Origin: Solimonas fluminis
GTDB taxonomy: Bacteria > Pseudomonadota > Gammaproteobacteria > Nevskiales > Nevskiaceae
Assembly (NCBI RefSeq): GCF_002930645.1
Contig: NZ_PSNW01000001.1
Coordinates: 248,001-312,000 of the forward strand
Reading direction: 5' to 3'
Length of the DNA stretch: 64,000 bases
The notes under the pieces are model-generated. The model saw nothing but the letters and a program-made list of their open reading frames with translations, did no database searches and was not told where the DNA came from. Position 1 is the first letter of the stretch; each line of letters starts with the position of its first letter. A program made the position numbers and the translations under genes. Positions 16,745 to 24,818 of the stretch are shown piece by piece.

Positions 16745-17332
16745 ATGATCAAGAAGATCCTGATCGTCGTCGCCGTGGCGATCGCCGGCCTGCTGGTCTA
16801 CGCCGCGACCCAGCCGGATACCTTCCGCGTGGAGCGCACCATCCTGGTCAAGGCGCCGCCGGAGCGCATCTATCCGCTGATCGCGGACTTCCGGCAGTGG
16901 ACCCGATGGTCGCCCTACGAGAAGCTCGATCCGGCCCTGAAGCGGACCTACAGCGGTGCCGGCAGCGGCATGGGAGCGATCTATGCCTGGGACGGAAACA
17001 AGGACATCGGCGCCGGGCGCATGGAGATCGACGAAACGACGCCGCCCTCCAGGATCCGCATCAAGCTCGATTTCTTCCGGCCCTTCGAGGCCCGCAACAT
17101 CGCCGAGTTCACGATGACGCCGGAGGGTGATGCCACGCGGCTCGGCTGGGCCATGCACGGTCCGGCCAACTACCTGTCCAAGCTGATGGGCACGCTGTTC
17201 GACATGGACCAGATGATCGGCAAGGACTTCGAGACCGGCCTGGGCACGCTCAAGTCGCTGGCCGAGCTGCCTGCCACCCCCGCGGAGAACCCGCAGGCCC
17301 CGCCGGCCGTCTCCGACGCCTCCCATACCTGA
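16745..17332 (+). CDS. Membrane-anchored SRPBCC (polyketide cyclase-like) protein
   Basis: A 195-aa protein. One N-terminal transmembrane or signal-anchor segment (about residues 4-20) is followed by a START/SRPBCC domain with VERTILVKAPPERIYPLIADF and a WSPYEKLDP turn. The C-terminal 20 residues are Pro/Ala-rich. The domain probably sits in the periplasm or at the membrane face and binds a hydrophobic ligand. It lies within the ECF42 operon between two DGPF genes. Confidence 0.82.
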   Translation: MIKKILIVVAVAIAGLLVYAATQPDTFRVERTILVKAPPERIYPLIADFRQWTRWSPYEKLDPALKRTYSGAGSGMGAIYAWDGNKDIGAGRMEIDETTPPSRIRIKLDFFRPFEARNIAEFTMTPEGDATRLGWAMHGPANYLSKLMGTLFDMDQMIGKDFETGLGTLKSLAELPATPAENPQAPPAVSDASHT

Positions 17333-17350
17333 AAGCACGGGGAAGCCGCG

Positions 17351-17734
17351 ATGAAGAAGTTCCTCTGCCTGGGCTACTACGACGTGGAGAAGTTCGCCGC
17401 GCTGAGCCCCGAGGCCATGGAGGCCCTGGTCAGCCAGTGCCCACCCCGCGACGCGGACCTGCGCGCCACCGGCCGCATGATCTTTGCCGCGTCGCTATCG
17501 GGACTGCATGAGCGCGTCTGCCTGCGTCCCCGCAACGGCAAGCCGGTGGTCACCGACGGGCCCTATGCCGAAGCCAAGGAAATGGTGGGCGGCCTGTTCA
17601 TGATCGAGGCCGAGGACATCACCGAGGCGATCGCCATCGCCTCCAGGCATCCGGCGGCGGAACTGGGCGAGGACGTGGGCTGGGGCATCGAGATCCTGCC
17701 CTTCGAATACTACATCTCCGGCCAGGACGCCTAA
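17351..17734 (+). CDS. YciI/DGPF-domain protein 4 (DGPY variant)
   Basis: A 127-aa YCII-related protein beginning MKKFLCLGYYDVEKF. Its signature is DGPY (residues 69-72) rather than DGPF, followed by AEAKEMVGGLFMIEA. It ends with GIEILPFEYY. It immediately precedes the sigma factor gene by 10 bases, the arrangement most often seen for a DGPF partner of ECF42. Confidence 0.9.
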   Translation: MKKFLCLGYYDVEKFAALSPEAMEALVSQCPPRDADLRATGRMIFAASLSGLHERVCLRPRNGKPVVTDGPYAEAKEMVGGLFMIEAEDITEAIAIASRHPAAELGEDVGWGIEILPFEYYISGQDA

Positions 17735-17744
17735 GAGCCTATCC

Positions 17745-19013
17745 ATGAGCGACCCGGTCCGCCGCCGCATCGATGCCGTCTGGCGCATGGAGTCGCCGCG
17801 CCTGATCGCCGGGCTGACGCGGCTGCTGCATGACGTGAGCCTGGCCGAGGAGATGGCCCAGGACGCCCTGGTGGCGGCGCTGGAGCAATGGCCCGAGGCC
17901 GGCATCCCGGACAACCCCGGGGCCTGGCTGATGGCCACCGCCAAGCACCGCGCCATCGACCGCCTGCGCCGCCTGAAGCTGGCAGAGCGCAAGTACGAGG
18001 AGCTGGGACGCGAGATGCAGGAGGAGGAACTGGCCATGCCGGACTTCGACGCGGAACTGGATGACGACATCGGTGACGACCTGCTGCGCCTGATCTTCAT
18101 CGCCTGCCACCCGGTGCTGTCGACCGAGGCGCGGGCGGCGCTGACGCTGCGTCTGCTCTGCGGCCTGAGCACCGACGAGATCGCCCGCGCCTTCCTGGTG
18201 TCGGAGCCGACCATGGCGCAGCGCATCGTCCGTGCCAAGCGCACCCTGACCGAGGCGCGCGTGCCCTTCGAGGTTCCCCGCGGCGGAGAACTGGGCGAGC
18301 GCCTGGCCTCGGTGCTGGAGGTGATCTACCTGGTGTTCAACGAAGGCTATGCCGCCACCGCCGGCGACGACTGGATGCGTCCGGCGCTCTGCGAGGAAGC
18401 CCTGCGTCTGGGCCGCATCCTGGCCGAACTGGCACCGCAGGAACCGGAGGTGCACGGCCTGGTTTCACTGATGGAGATCCAGGCCTCGCGCCAGCACGCC
18501 CGCCTCGGCCCGCGGGGTGAGCCGGTGCTGCTGCTGGACCAGAACCGGGCTCGCTGGGACCTGCTGCTGATCGGCCGGGGACTCAAGGCGCTGCACCGCG
18601 CCGAGCAACTGGGCGGCGGCCTGGGGCCCTATGCCCTGCAGGCCGCCATCGCGGCCTGCCATGCCCGTGCCCGCCGCGCCGACGATACCGACTGGATGCG
18701 CATCGCCGCCCTCTACGACGCGCTCGCGCAGATCATGCCCTCCCCGGTGGTGGAGCTGAACCGGGCGGTGGCGGTGTCGATGGCCTACGGCCCGGCCGCC
18801 GGCCTGGAACTGGTGGATGCACTGCAGTCCGAGACGGCGCTGAAGAACTACCACCTGCTGCCCGGCGTACGCGGCGACCTGCTGTTCAAGCTGGGGCGGC
18901 TGGACGAAGCCCGGGCGGAATTCGAACGCGCCGCCTCGCTGACCCGCAACGCGCGCGAGAAGGAGCTGATGCAGCGCCGTGCGGCGGAGTGCAGCGAGCC
19001 CCGCTTGCACTAG
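17745..19013 (+). CDS. ECF42-type RNA polymerase sigma factor
   Basis: A 422-aa sigma factor. Region 2 spans about residues 10-85 (SLAEEMAQDALVAALEQW, then PGAWLMATAKHRAIDRLRR). Region 4 spans about 115-175, with LRLLCGLSTDEIARAFLVSE and MAQRIVRAKRTL as the -35-reading helix-turn-helix. The long C-terminal extension (about 180-422) is helical and TPR-like, with FNEGYAA and VELNRAVAVSMAYGP blocks. ECF42 factors lack an anti-sigma factor and carry this extension instead, which is thought to control activity. None of the operon's genes resembles an anti-sigma factor. The predicted target is the promoter at 14395-14423. Confidence 0.93.
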   Translation: MSDPVRRRIDAVWRMESPRLIAGLTRLLHDVSLAEEMAQDALVAALEQWPEAGIPDNPGAWLMATAKHRAIDRLRRLKLAERKYEELGREMQEEELAMPDFDAELDDDIGDDLLRLIFIACHPVLSTEARAALTLRLLCGLSTDEIARAFLVSEPTMAQRIVRAKRTLTEARVPFEVPRGGELGERLASVLEVIYLVFNEGYAATAGDDWMRPALCEEALRLGRILAELAPQEPEVHGLVSLMEIQASRQHARLGPRGEPVLLLDQNRARWDLLLIGRGLKALHRAEQLGGGLGPYALQAAIAACHARARRADDTDWMRIAALYDALAQIMPSPVVELNRAVAVSMAYGPAAGLELVDALQSETALKNYHLLPGVRGDLLFKLGRLDEARAEFERAASLTRNAREKELMQRRAAECSEPRLH

Positions 19014-19077
19014 GGCCTGTTGCCGGCGTGCCGCCACGGGGTTAACGTGCCGGCAGGCCACCGACAAGGAGTTCCCC

Positions 19078-19524
19078 ATGCCGACGAACCTGCGCCTCAT
19101 CCTGTCCGCGGCCGTCGTGGCCGCCCTGCTGTCGCTGAGCTTCGGGGCTCCGGCTGCCCCGCCGGAGGGCAAGGGCAAGCCCGACAAGCACCAGGGCCAT
19201 GGCAAGCATGAACGCAAGGACAAGTCCGCCGGCCACGGCGACGGTCCGCTGGTGAGCGTCAGCATCAGCAGCGGCGATGCCCGCCGCATCGCGACCCGCC
19301 ACAACATCACCGGCTACGAAGGCCTGCCGCCGGGCATCCGCAAGAACCTGGCCCGCGGCAAGCCCCTGCCGCCGGGCCTGGCGAAGAAGGCCGTGCCTCC
19401 CGCCGTCCTGGCGGAGCTGCCGGCCTACGACGGCTATGAATGGCGGGTCTACGGCAGCGACCTGGTGCTGGTGAGCATCGCCACCGCCGTGATCGCCGAC
19501 GTGCTGCTCGACGTCTTCAACTAG
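19078..19524 (+). CDS. CigR-like secreted protein
   Basis: A 148-aa protein with a signal peptide (about residues 1-26). It continues with a Lys/His/Gly-rich region (KGKGKPDKHQGHGKHERKD) and a conserved C-terminal domain with YEGLPPGIRKNLARGKPLPPG and GYEWRVYGSDLVLVSIATAVI, the pattern of CigR/RcnB-type proteins. The His-rich stretch could bind metal. The last 20 residues are hydrophobic and may anchor it to a membrane. It lies 64 bases after the sigma factor gene and may or may not be in that operon. Confidence 0.75.
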   Translation: MPTNLRLILSAAVVAALLSLSFGAPAAPPEGKGKPDKHQGHGKHERKDKSAGHGDGPLVSVSISSGDARRIATRHNITGYEGLPPGIRKNLARGKPLPPGLAKKAVPPAVLAELPAYDGYEWRVYGSDLVLVSIATAVIADVLLDVFN

Positions 19525-19536
19525 CGCCTGTCAACA

Positions 19537-19557
19537 CTACCGCAATCGCTGCGGTAG
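19537..19557. terminator. Intergenic stem-loop between convergent genes
   Basis: CTACCGCA and TGCGGTAG (19537-19544 and 19550-19557) form an 8-bp stem with a 5-base loop. It lies between the stops of the CigR-like gene and the phosphotransferase gene and could end transcription from both sides, although no long T-run follows on either strand. Confidence 0.55.
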
Positions 19558-19559
19558 CC

Positions 19560-20975
19560 TTAACAGGGCCTGGCACGCCCCCACTCCAGCGCGAGCCGGT
19601 AGCCCGGGTACTTCGGCTGGTCGATCGCCACCTGGTCGGCCACGCTCTGGCGCAGCAGCGGCTGCAAACCGGCCCGGTCCAGGGCCACGGCGCCGGAGCG
19701 CAGGCCCTCGCAGAGTTCACGCCGCAGCGGTTCCAGCGAGCCGCCGTGTCCGAGCAACTGCTCCAGCCCGCGCTGCTCGCGCGCCGCCCGCGCGCCGCCC
19801 AGGAGCTGTTCGCGCTGCACGATCTCCAGCGAATGGGCCGCCACCTTCGCCAGGAAGGACAGGCGGCCCTTCGTGTGGGATCCCACCTCCTCGCGCAGGA
19901 AACCCATCGCGCTGTCGAGCAGTTCGTCCGCGCGCGGCATCTCCAGCGAGGAGCAGGAGGACGCCGCCTCCAGCGGCAGCGCCGCACCGGGAATCAGCAG
20001 GTTGACGCAGTCGATCTGGCATTCCGAACTGCGCCGGCCGATGGCCACGCGTTCCGCGGACCGGTCCGGCCCCTGCCGATGGAACTGCGTCATGGTCAGC
20101 GCACCCACCGACCACCAGAACGCCCCGAAGACGATCCACCAATGCAGCCGCTCCGGCTCGGGGCGCTCGCCGGCGATATCGGCATAGCCTTCCAGCAGAT
20201 CGTCGATGTGCCCGAAGCCGCCGACCGCCATGTCGTGCCGCCCGAAGCGCCAGGAGGGCGTGCACAGCCAGCCCAGATCGCGCAGCGGATCGCCGATCTG
20301 CGCCAGCTCCCAGTCCAGCACGCCGACAATGCCCTGCCCGGCGGCGATCATCAGGTTGCCGTTGCGGAAGTCGCCATGCACCAGCCGCGGCTCGACGGGT
20401 GGCGGCAGGTGCTGGAGCAGCCAGCGGGCCGTGTAGTCGATCATCGGCTGCGGCGTGCCGTAGCCGATGTAGGTCTCCCAGGTTTCGCGGACCAGTTGCT
20501 CCGGACTGCGCTCCGGCAGCAGGCCGCGCAGTCCGCCGGGGTCGATCGCGTGGATGCGCGCCAGTACCTCGCCGCACTGCCGCGCCAGCCCGGGTCGCAC
20601 CTCCGCCAGCGCCTCGCTGCGCAGGACCTGGTGGCCCAGGGTCTCTCCCTCCAGCCATTCCATGACGAAGCCGGTGCCCAGCCCATCTCCGGGCTCCAGC
20701 ATGCCGGCCACGCGCGGCTCCGGCACGCCTGCCGCATGGGCGATGGCCAGCAGCTTTGCCTCGGTTTCCAGCCCCACCGTGGTTTCCGCGGGCGATGCGA
20801 CGCCGCCGGGCGCGCGGCGCAGCGCATAGCGCTTCGGGCCCTCCGCCGTGTCCACCGCCAGCCGCCAGGTTTCCTGGCTGGCTCCTCCGGACAGGCGCTC
20901 GCAGGACTGCAGCGCCCGGAAATCCGGCAGCAGCCGCGCCAGCGCGGCCGGCAGCCTCGCGGCGAGTTCGCTCAT
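19560..20975 (-). CDS. APH-type phosphotransferase fused to a DUF6285 domain (LvaA/LvaB-like)
   Basis: A 471-aa protein. Residues about 1-345 form an aminoglycoside-phosphotransferase/choline-kinase fold, with the catalytic loop LVHGDFRNGNLM and the metal-binding GVLDWELAQIGDP. The C-terminal 115 residues (from about 355, starting MPRADELLDSAMGFLREEV) match my recollection of DUF6285. The start overlaps the stop of the acyl-CoA dehydrogenase by four bases. APH-fold kinases next to this type of dehydrogenase phosphorylate 4-hydroxyacyl-CoA in levulinate catabolism (LvaA with LvaC) and are fused in animal ACAD10/11. The frame is open upstream to 21284, but the overlap and alignment set the start at 20975. 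Confidence 0.82.
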   Translation of the reverse strand: MSELAARLPAALARLLPDFRALQSCERLSGGASQETWRLAVDTAEGPKRYALRRAPGGVASPAETTVGLETEAKLLAIAHAAGVPEPRVAGMLEPGDGLGTGFVMEWLEGETLGHQVLRSEALAEVRPGLARQCGEVLARIHAIDPGGLRGLLPERSPEQLVRETWETYIGYGTPQPMIDYTARWLLQHLPPPVEPRLVHGDFRNGNLMIAAGQGIVGVLDWELAQIGDPLRDLGWLCTPSWRFGRHDMAVGGFGHIDDLLEGYADIAGERPEPERLHWWIVFGAFWWSVGALTMTQFHRQGPDRSAERVAIGRRSSECQIDCVNLLIPGAALPLEAASSCSSLEMPRADELLDSAMGFLREEVGSHTKGRLSFLAKVAAHSLEIVQREQLLGGARAAREQRGLEQLLGHGGSLEPLRRELCEGLRSGAVALDRAGLQPLLRQSVADQVAIDQPKYPGYRLALEWGRARPC

Positions 20976-22243
20976 TGCTCGATCACTCCCTTGGGTGCGC
21001 GCTGCTTCATCAGGCCGAACATGTAGCCGGCGACGCGGCGCATCTGGATCTCCTCGGTGCCTTCGGTGATGCGGTAGCGGCGATGGTGGCGATAGATGTG
21101 CTCGAAGGGCTTGTGCCGCGAATAGCCCAGCCCGCCGTGCACCTGCATCGCACGGTCCGCCGCCTCGCAGCAGAGCCGGTTCGCCCAGTAGTTGCACATC
21201 GACACCTTGTCGGAGGCCGAGAAGCGGCCCTCGGTATCCATCAGCCAGGCGGTCTTGTGGATCAGCGCCCTCAGCATCTCGCACTGCGTCTGCAGCTCCA
21301 CCAGCGGGAACTGGATCGCCTGGTTGGCCGCCAGCGGCTTGCCGAAGGGCCTGCGCTGCCGGGCGTACTCCACGGATTCGTCGATGCAGTACTGCGCCGC
21401 TCCCAGGCTGGAAGCCGCCTGGCGGATGCGGTTCTCGTTGAAGAAGTGCTGCACCACCGCCAGGCCCTGCCCCTCCCTGCCGAAGATGGCGGAATGCGGC
21501 ACCACCACGTCCTTCAGCGACACGCGCGCATGGTCGGTCGGCATGTTGAAGGTCCAGAGGTATTCCTCCACGCGGAACCCTGCCGTCTCCACCGGCACCA
21601 GGAAGGCGGTGATGCCCAGGCCGTCGCCGGCCTTGCCCGAGGTGCGGGCGAAGATCAGGTCATGGCTGGCGTTGTGGATGCCGGTGTTCCAGGTCTTCTC
21701 GCCGCTGATGCGCCAGTGATCGCCCTCGCGCACCGCCACGGTTTCCATGTGCGTGGCATCGGAACCGTGCTCCGGCTCGGTGATGCCGAAGGCGAAGAAG
21801 GCCTCGTCGCGCAGCAGCGGTTCCAGGAATGCCGCCTTCTGCTCCTGGCTGCCGTATTCGTGCATCAGCAGCAGGCCCACGTGGTTGCTGACGATGGCAT
21901 GCTCGTTCTGCAGGTCGCAGTGCAGGCCCAGGCCCTTGCGCGCGAGATGCTCGCGGATGATCGCCATGCCCAGGTTGGTACCGTCGCGCCCGCCCATGGC
22001 CCTGGGCAGCGGGTAGCGGTAGAAGCCGGCGGCATCGGCCATCCGGCGCACCTTCGCCAGCAACGCTTCCCAGGCAGGGTTCGGCAGGCCTCCGCGCTCC
22101 CAGTCGGTGCGGGCATCCTCGCGGCGATGATCGAAGAAGCGGATGTTGTCATCGGCCCGTTCCAGGGGCCTCAGCTCGCGCTCGATGAAGGCATCCATCT
22201 CCGCCAGGAAGGCGGCGACGTCGGCCGGTATGGCGAAATCCAT
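20972..22243 (-). CDS. Acyl-CoA dehydrogenase (ACAD11/LvaC-like)
   Basis: A 423-aa flavoprotein of the acyl-CoA dehydrogenase superfamily. It has an N-terminal helical domain, FGITEPEHGSDATHMETVA in the FAD-binding beta domain, and QVHGGLGYSRHKPFEHIYRHHRRYRITEGTEEIQ-type C-terminal helices (cited in parts: HGGLGYS, TEGTEEIQ). The Glu of TEGTEEIQ is at the usual catalytic position. GGAGGAGAAC precedes the ATG. It overlaps a phosphotransferase gene, the pairing seen for enzymes that act on phosphorylated 4-hydroxyacyl-CoA. The exact substrate is not determined. Confidence 0.88.
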   Translation of the reverse strand: MDFAIPADVAAFLAEMDAFIERELRPLERADDNIRFFDHRREDARTDWERGGLPNPAWEALLAKVRRMADAAGFYRYPLPRAMGGRDGTNLGMAIIREHLARKGLGLHCDLQNEHAIVSNHVGLLLMHEYGSQEQKAAFLEPLLRDEAFFAFGITEPEHGSDATHMETVAVREGDHWRISGEKTWNTGIHNASHDLIFARTSGKAGDGLGITAFLVPVETAGFRVEEYLWTFNMPTDHARVSLKDVVVPHSAIFGREGQGLAVVQHFFNENRIRQAASSLGAAQYCIDESVEYARQRRPFGKPLAANQAIQFPLVELQTQCEMLRALIHKTAWLMDTEGRFSASDKVSMCNYWANRLCCEAADRAMQVHGGLGYSRHKPFEHIYRHHRRYRITEGTEEIQMRRVAGYMFGLMKQRAPKGVIEQ

Positions 22244-22320
22244 GTTCTCCTCCGCATCTTTTTCTCAACTCTAGCGCGGAGTGCGGCGCCCCATATCGTT
22301 CGCCGCCGCCGGAACGGGGA

Positions 22321-22944
22321 TTACCGGGCAGCGACGCCCCGGTCGCGCAGGGCGCCGTCGGCACAGTAGGCCACCATGTCGGCCAGGCCGTCGGCCAGCT
22401 CCTCGAACGTCATCGGCGGCGTCGGATCGGCCAGGTGGCGGATCACCGTGAAGGTCCCGCCGTGGATGTGGATGTAGCCCATCGTCGCCAGGTTGGGCAC
22501 CTGCATGTACTGCGGGTGGCGCATGACGTACTGCATCAGCAGCTCGGTCAGCACCTTGCGCAGCGGGTCCAGCGGATTGCGCTGGGCCAGGTGCGGCGCA
22601 TAGCGCACGCACATCAGGTAGCGGCCGTCGTTTTCCATCAGCAGCTCGCGCAGTTTCAGCAGCAGCGTGCGCACCGCCTCGCGGATCGAAAGCCGAACAA
22701 GCTCCGGAATCAGCGGCTGGATGGTTTTCACCGCATCCTGCACCAGGCGCTCGAAGATGGCGTCGTAGACCTGCTCGCGGTTCTCGAAATACTCGTAGAG
22801 CGAGCCCACGCCGATGCCCGCCACATCCGCGATCCTGCGGGTGGTGACACCCTTCGGGCCCTGCGTGGCCAGCACGATCATCGCCGCCTCCACGATGCTC
22901 GCCACCGTGGCCTTGGCCCTCTGCTGCTGGGGTTTGCGCGGCAT
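22321..22944 (-). CDS. TetR family transcriptional regulator
   Basis: A 207-aa regulator that starts MPRKPQQQRAKATV. The helix-turn-helix is GVTTRRIADVAGIGVGSLYEYFENREQ (about residues 32-58, cited as TTRRIADVAGIGVGSLYEYF), the classic TetR N-terminal signature. The rest is a helical effector-binding domain. A TTG nine codons upstream (22971) is in frame, but the ATG at 22944 has a GGAAGA site. The gene is divergent from the SDR gene across a 92-base gap with nested dyads (22954-23003). It may control both directions. The effector is likely an acyl-CoA or hydrophobic compound, by inference. Confidence 0.9.
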   Translation of the reverse strand: MPRKPQQQRAKATVASIVEAAMIVLATQGPKGVTTRRIADVAGIGVGSLYEYFENREQVYDAIFERLVQDAVKTIQPLIPELVRLSIREAVRTLLLKLRELLMENDGRYLMCVRYAPHLAQRNPLDPLRKVLTELLMQYVMRHPQYMQVPNLATMGYIHIHGGTFTVIRHLADPTPPMTFEELADGLADMVAYCADGALRDRGVAAR

Positions 22945-22953
22945 GGAATCTTC

Positions 22954-23003
22954 CGAATTGAATCCGAACAAGTGTCGGGAATACCGTGTTCCCCGTCAAT
23001 TCG
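22954..23003. promoter_or_regulatory. Nested inverted repeats, candidate TetR operator
   Basis: Two dyads share exactly the same centre (22978.5). CGAATTGA/TCAATTCG forms the outer arms (22954-22961 and 22996-23003), and GAACA/TGTTC the inner arms (22966-22970 and 22987-22991). They lie in the divergent gap between the TetR and SDR genes, where an autoregulated operator is expected. Confidence 0.5.
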
Positions 23004-23036
23004 CTCCATTGCAGCCAGCAGATTCCGGGAGACAGG

Positions 23037-23858
23037 ATGCCCAGCAACAAGAGAAGTCGGCAGGCCAAGGCGGTGGTCACCGGGGCCGGCAGCGGCATCG
23101 GCCGCGCCTTTGCCCTGGAGATCGCCGCCCGCGGTGGCCAGGTGGTCTGCGCGGACATCCGCGCCGAGCTCGCGGAGGAAACGGTGCGCATGATCGGCCG
23201 CCTCGGCGGCGCCCATGCCCTGGCCTGCGACGTCAGCCGCCTGCAGGACGTGGAACGCCTGGCCGACGAGGCCGAGCGCCTGCTCGGCGCGCCGGTGGAC
23301 CTTGTGGTCAACAACGCCGGCGTCGGCATCGGCGGCAAGCCGGTGGGCGAGATCGGCATCGAGGACTGGCAGTGGACCATGGGGGTCAACCTCTGGGGCG
23401 TGATCCACGGCTGCCATGTGTTCGCGCCGCGCCTGCGCCGCCTCGGCCACGGCGGCATCGTCAACGTCGCTTCCGCTGCCAGCTTCGCCGCCGCGCCGCT
23501 GATGGGTCCCTACAACGTCACCAAGGCCGGCGTGCTGGCCCTGTCCGAAACCCTGGCGGCCGAGCTGGCCGGCCGCGGCATCGCCGTGACCGCCCTCTGC
23601 CCCACCTTCGTCAGGACCAACATCGTGCGCGACGGCCGTATCGCCGACGGCTCCTCGCGCTTCGCCGCCAGGCTGATGCGCTGGACCGGCGTTTCCGCCG
23701 ACGGCGTCGCGCGCAAGACCCTCAACGCCCTGGACCGCGGCGAGCTCTACGTGCTGCCGCAGCTCGATGCCCGCCTGGTCTGGCGCGGCAAGCGCCTGGC
23801 TCCCGTCACCTACCAGCGCGGTGCAGCCCTGCTCGGCCGCCTGATGAAGCAAGCCTGA
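23037..23858 (+). CDS. Short-chain dehydrogenase/reductase (SDR), diiron-BVMO module 1
   Basis: A 273-aa classical SDR. It has the cofactor loop TGAGSGIG (about residues 15-22), the structural NNAG motif, a catalytic Ser in the NVASAASF block and the YxxxK motif (YNVTK). The acidic residue after the second strand (CADIRAE) suggests NAD(H). It should interconvert a secondary alcohol and a ketone. GGGAGACAGG precedes the ATG. It is the first gene of a three-gene operon with a ferritin-like protein (10 bases downstream) and a flavin monooxygenase. Confidence 0.9.
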   Translation: MPSNKRSRQAKAVVTGAGSGIGRAFALEIAARGGQVVCADIRAELAEETVRMIGRLGGAHALACDVSRLQDVERLADEAERLLGAPVDLVVNNAGVGIGGKPVGEIGIEDWQWTMGVNLWGVIHGCHVFAPRLRRLGHGGIVNVASAASFAAAPLMGPYNVTKAGVLALSETLAAELAGRGIAVTALCPTFVRTNIVRDGRIADGSSRFAARLMRWTGVSADGVARKTLNALDRGELYVLPQLDARLVWRGKRLAPVTYQRGAALLGRLMKQA

Positions 23859-23868
23859 GGAGAAGGAC

Positions 23869-24795
23869 ATGCAACTCGACCTCGAGAAGATGCGCGACAG
23901 GATCAAGGCCTCGCAGTGGGCGCTAGCCGACATCGACTGGGACGCACCCGGCCGCGAGCGGGTCACGGAGAACCCTGAACTGTACGCCAAGCTCAAGGCC
24001 TTCATGGCCGACCTGATGTGGATCGAGCACGTCGGCGCGCGCGGCTTCGCCGCCATGGCCAAGAAGGCGCCCAACGACACCCTGCGCGAGATCTACACCT
24101 ACTTCCACGCCGAGGAACAGCGCCACGCCAACGCCGAGATGGCGCTGATGCAGCGCTGGGGCATGCTCGACGGCGAGGGCCTGCCGGAGCCGAACATCAA
24201 CATCCGCCTGGTGGTGGAATGGCTCGACGCCTACGCCGACGAGATGCCCCTGTCCGTGCTCGGCTCGGTGATCCCCATGCTGGAGATCACGCTCGACGGT
24301 GCCCTCTGCAAGTTCCTGCTCGACACGGTGGACGATCCGGTCTGCCACGCCGCCTTCGACAAGATCAACGCCGACGAAGCCCGCCATCTGGGCGTGGACT
24401 TCCATGTACTGGAGATGCTGGGTCACGGCCCGATCTACCGGCAGACCCTGGACATGGCCGGCAGGCTGATCGACCCGCGACTGCTGATGGGCATCCTCGC
24501 CTACCTGCCCCTGCTCAACCGCATGCGCGACAACCTGGTGGAACTGGGGCTGAAGGAGAACAAGCTCTACGAGGCCATCGCCAAGTACAAGCGCGTCGGC
24601 GGCACGCCCGGCGGGCGGCGCAATCCCTGGTTCCAGCTGATCAGCCGCCAGGGCGCCTGGGTGATCGACCGCAAGAATGTCTTCTACCACGCCCCGGTCG
24701 ACGCCCTGGTGCGCCTCACCGGCAAGATCCCGCCTCGCCTGCTGCCGCAGATCCCGAGCTGGGTCCACGAGCTGACCTGGAAGCCGACGGCCTGA
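23869..24795 (+). CDS. Ferritin-like putative diiron protein, module 1
   Basis: A 308-aa helical protein whose name I do not recognise. It contains a full set of carboxylate-bridged diiron ligands in the ferritin pattern: E53, E83-x-x-H86 (EEQRH), E139 and E170-x-x-H173 (DEARH). The spacing matches that in the PF10118 protein of this window (E52, E82/H85, E134, E169/H172). It would be a cytoplasmic oxygen-activating enzyme, perhaps a hydroxylase or desaturase. It lies between an SDR and a Baeyer-Villiger-type monooxygenase, which supports an oxidative role. An iron-binding non-enzyme remains possible. Confidence 0.7.
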   Translation: MQLDLEKMRDRIKASQWALADIDWDAPGRERVTENPELYAKLKAFMADLMWIEHVGARGFAAMAKKAPNDTLREIYTYFHAEEQRHANAEMALMQRWGMLDGEGLPEPNINIRLVVEWLDAYADEMPLSVLGSVIPMLEITLDGALCKFLLDTVDDPVCHAAFDKINADEARHLGVDFHVLEMLGHGPIYRQTLDMAGRLIDPRLLMGILAYLPLLNRMRDNLVELGLKENKLYEAIAKYKRVGGTPGGRRNPWFQLISRQGAWVIDRKNVFYHAPVDALVRLTGKIPPRLLPQIPSWVHELTWKPTA

Positions 24796-24818
24796 GCTTC
24801 CCCCCGAAGAAAGATCCC

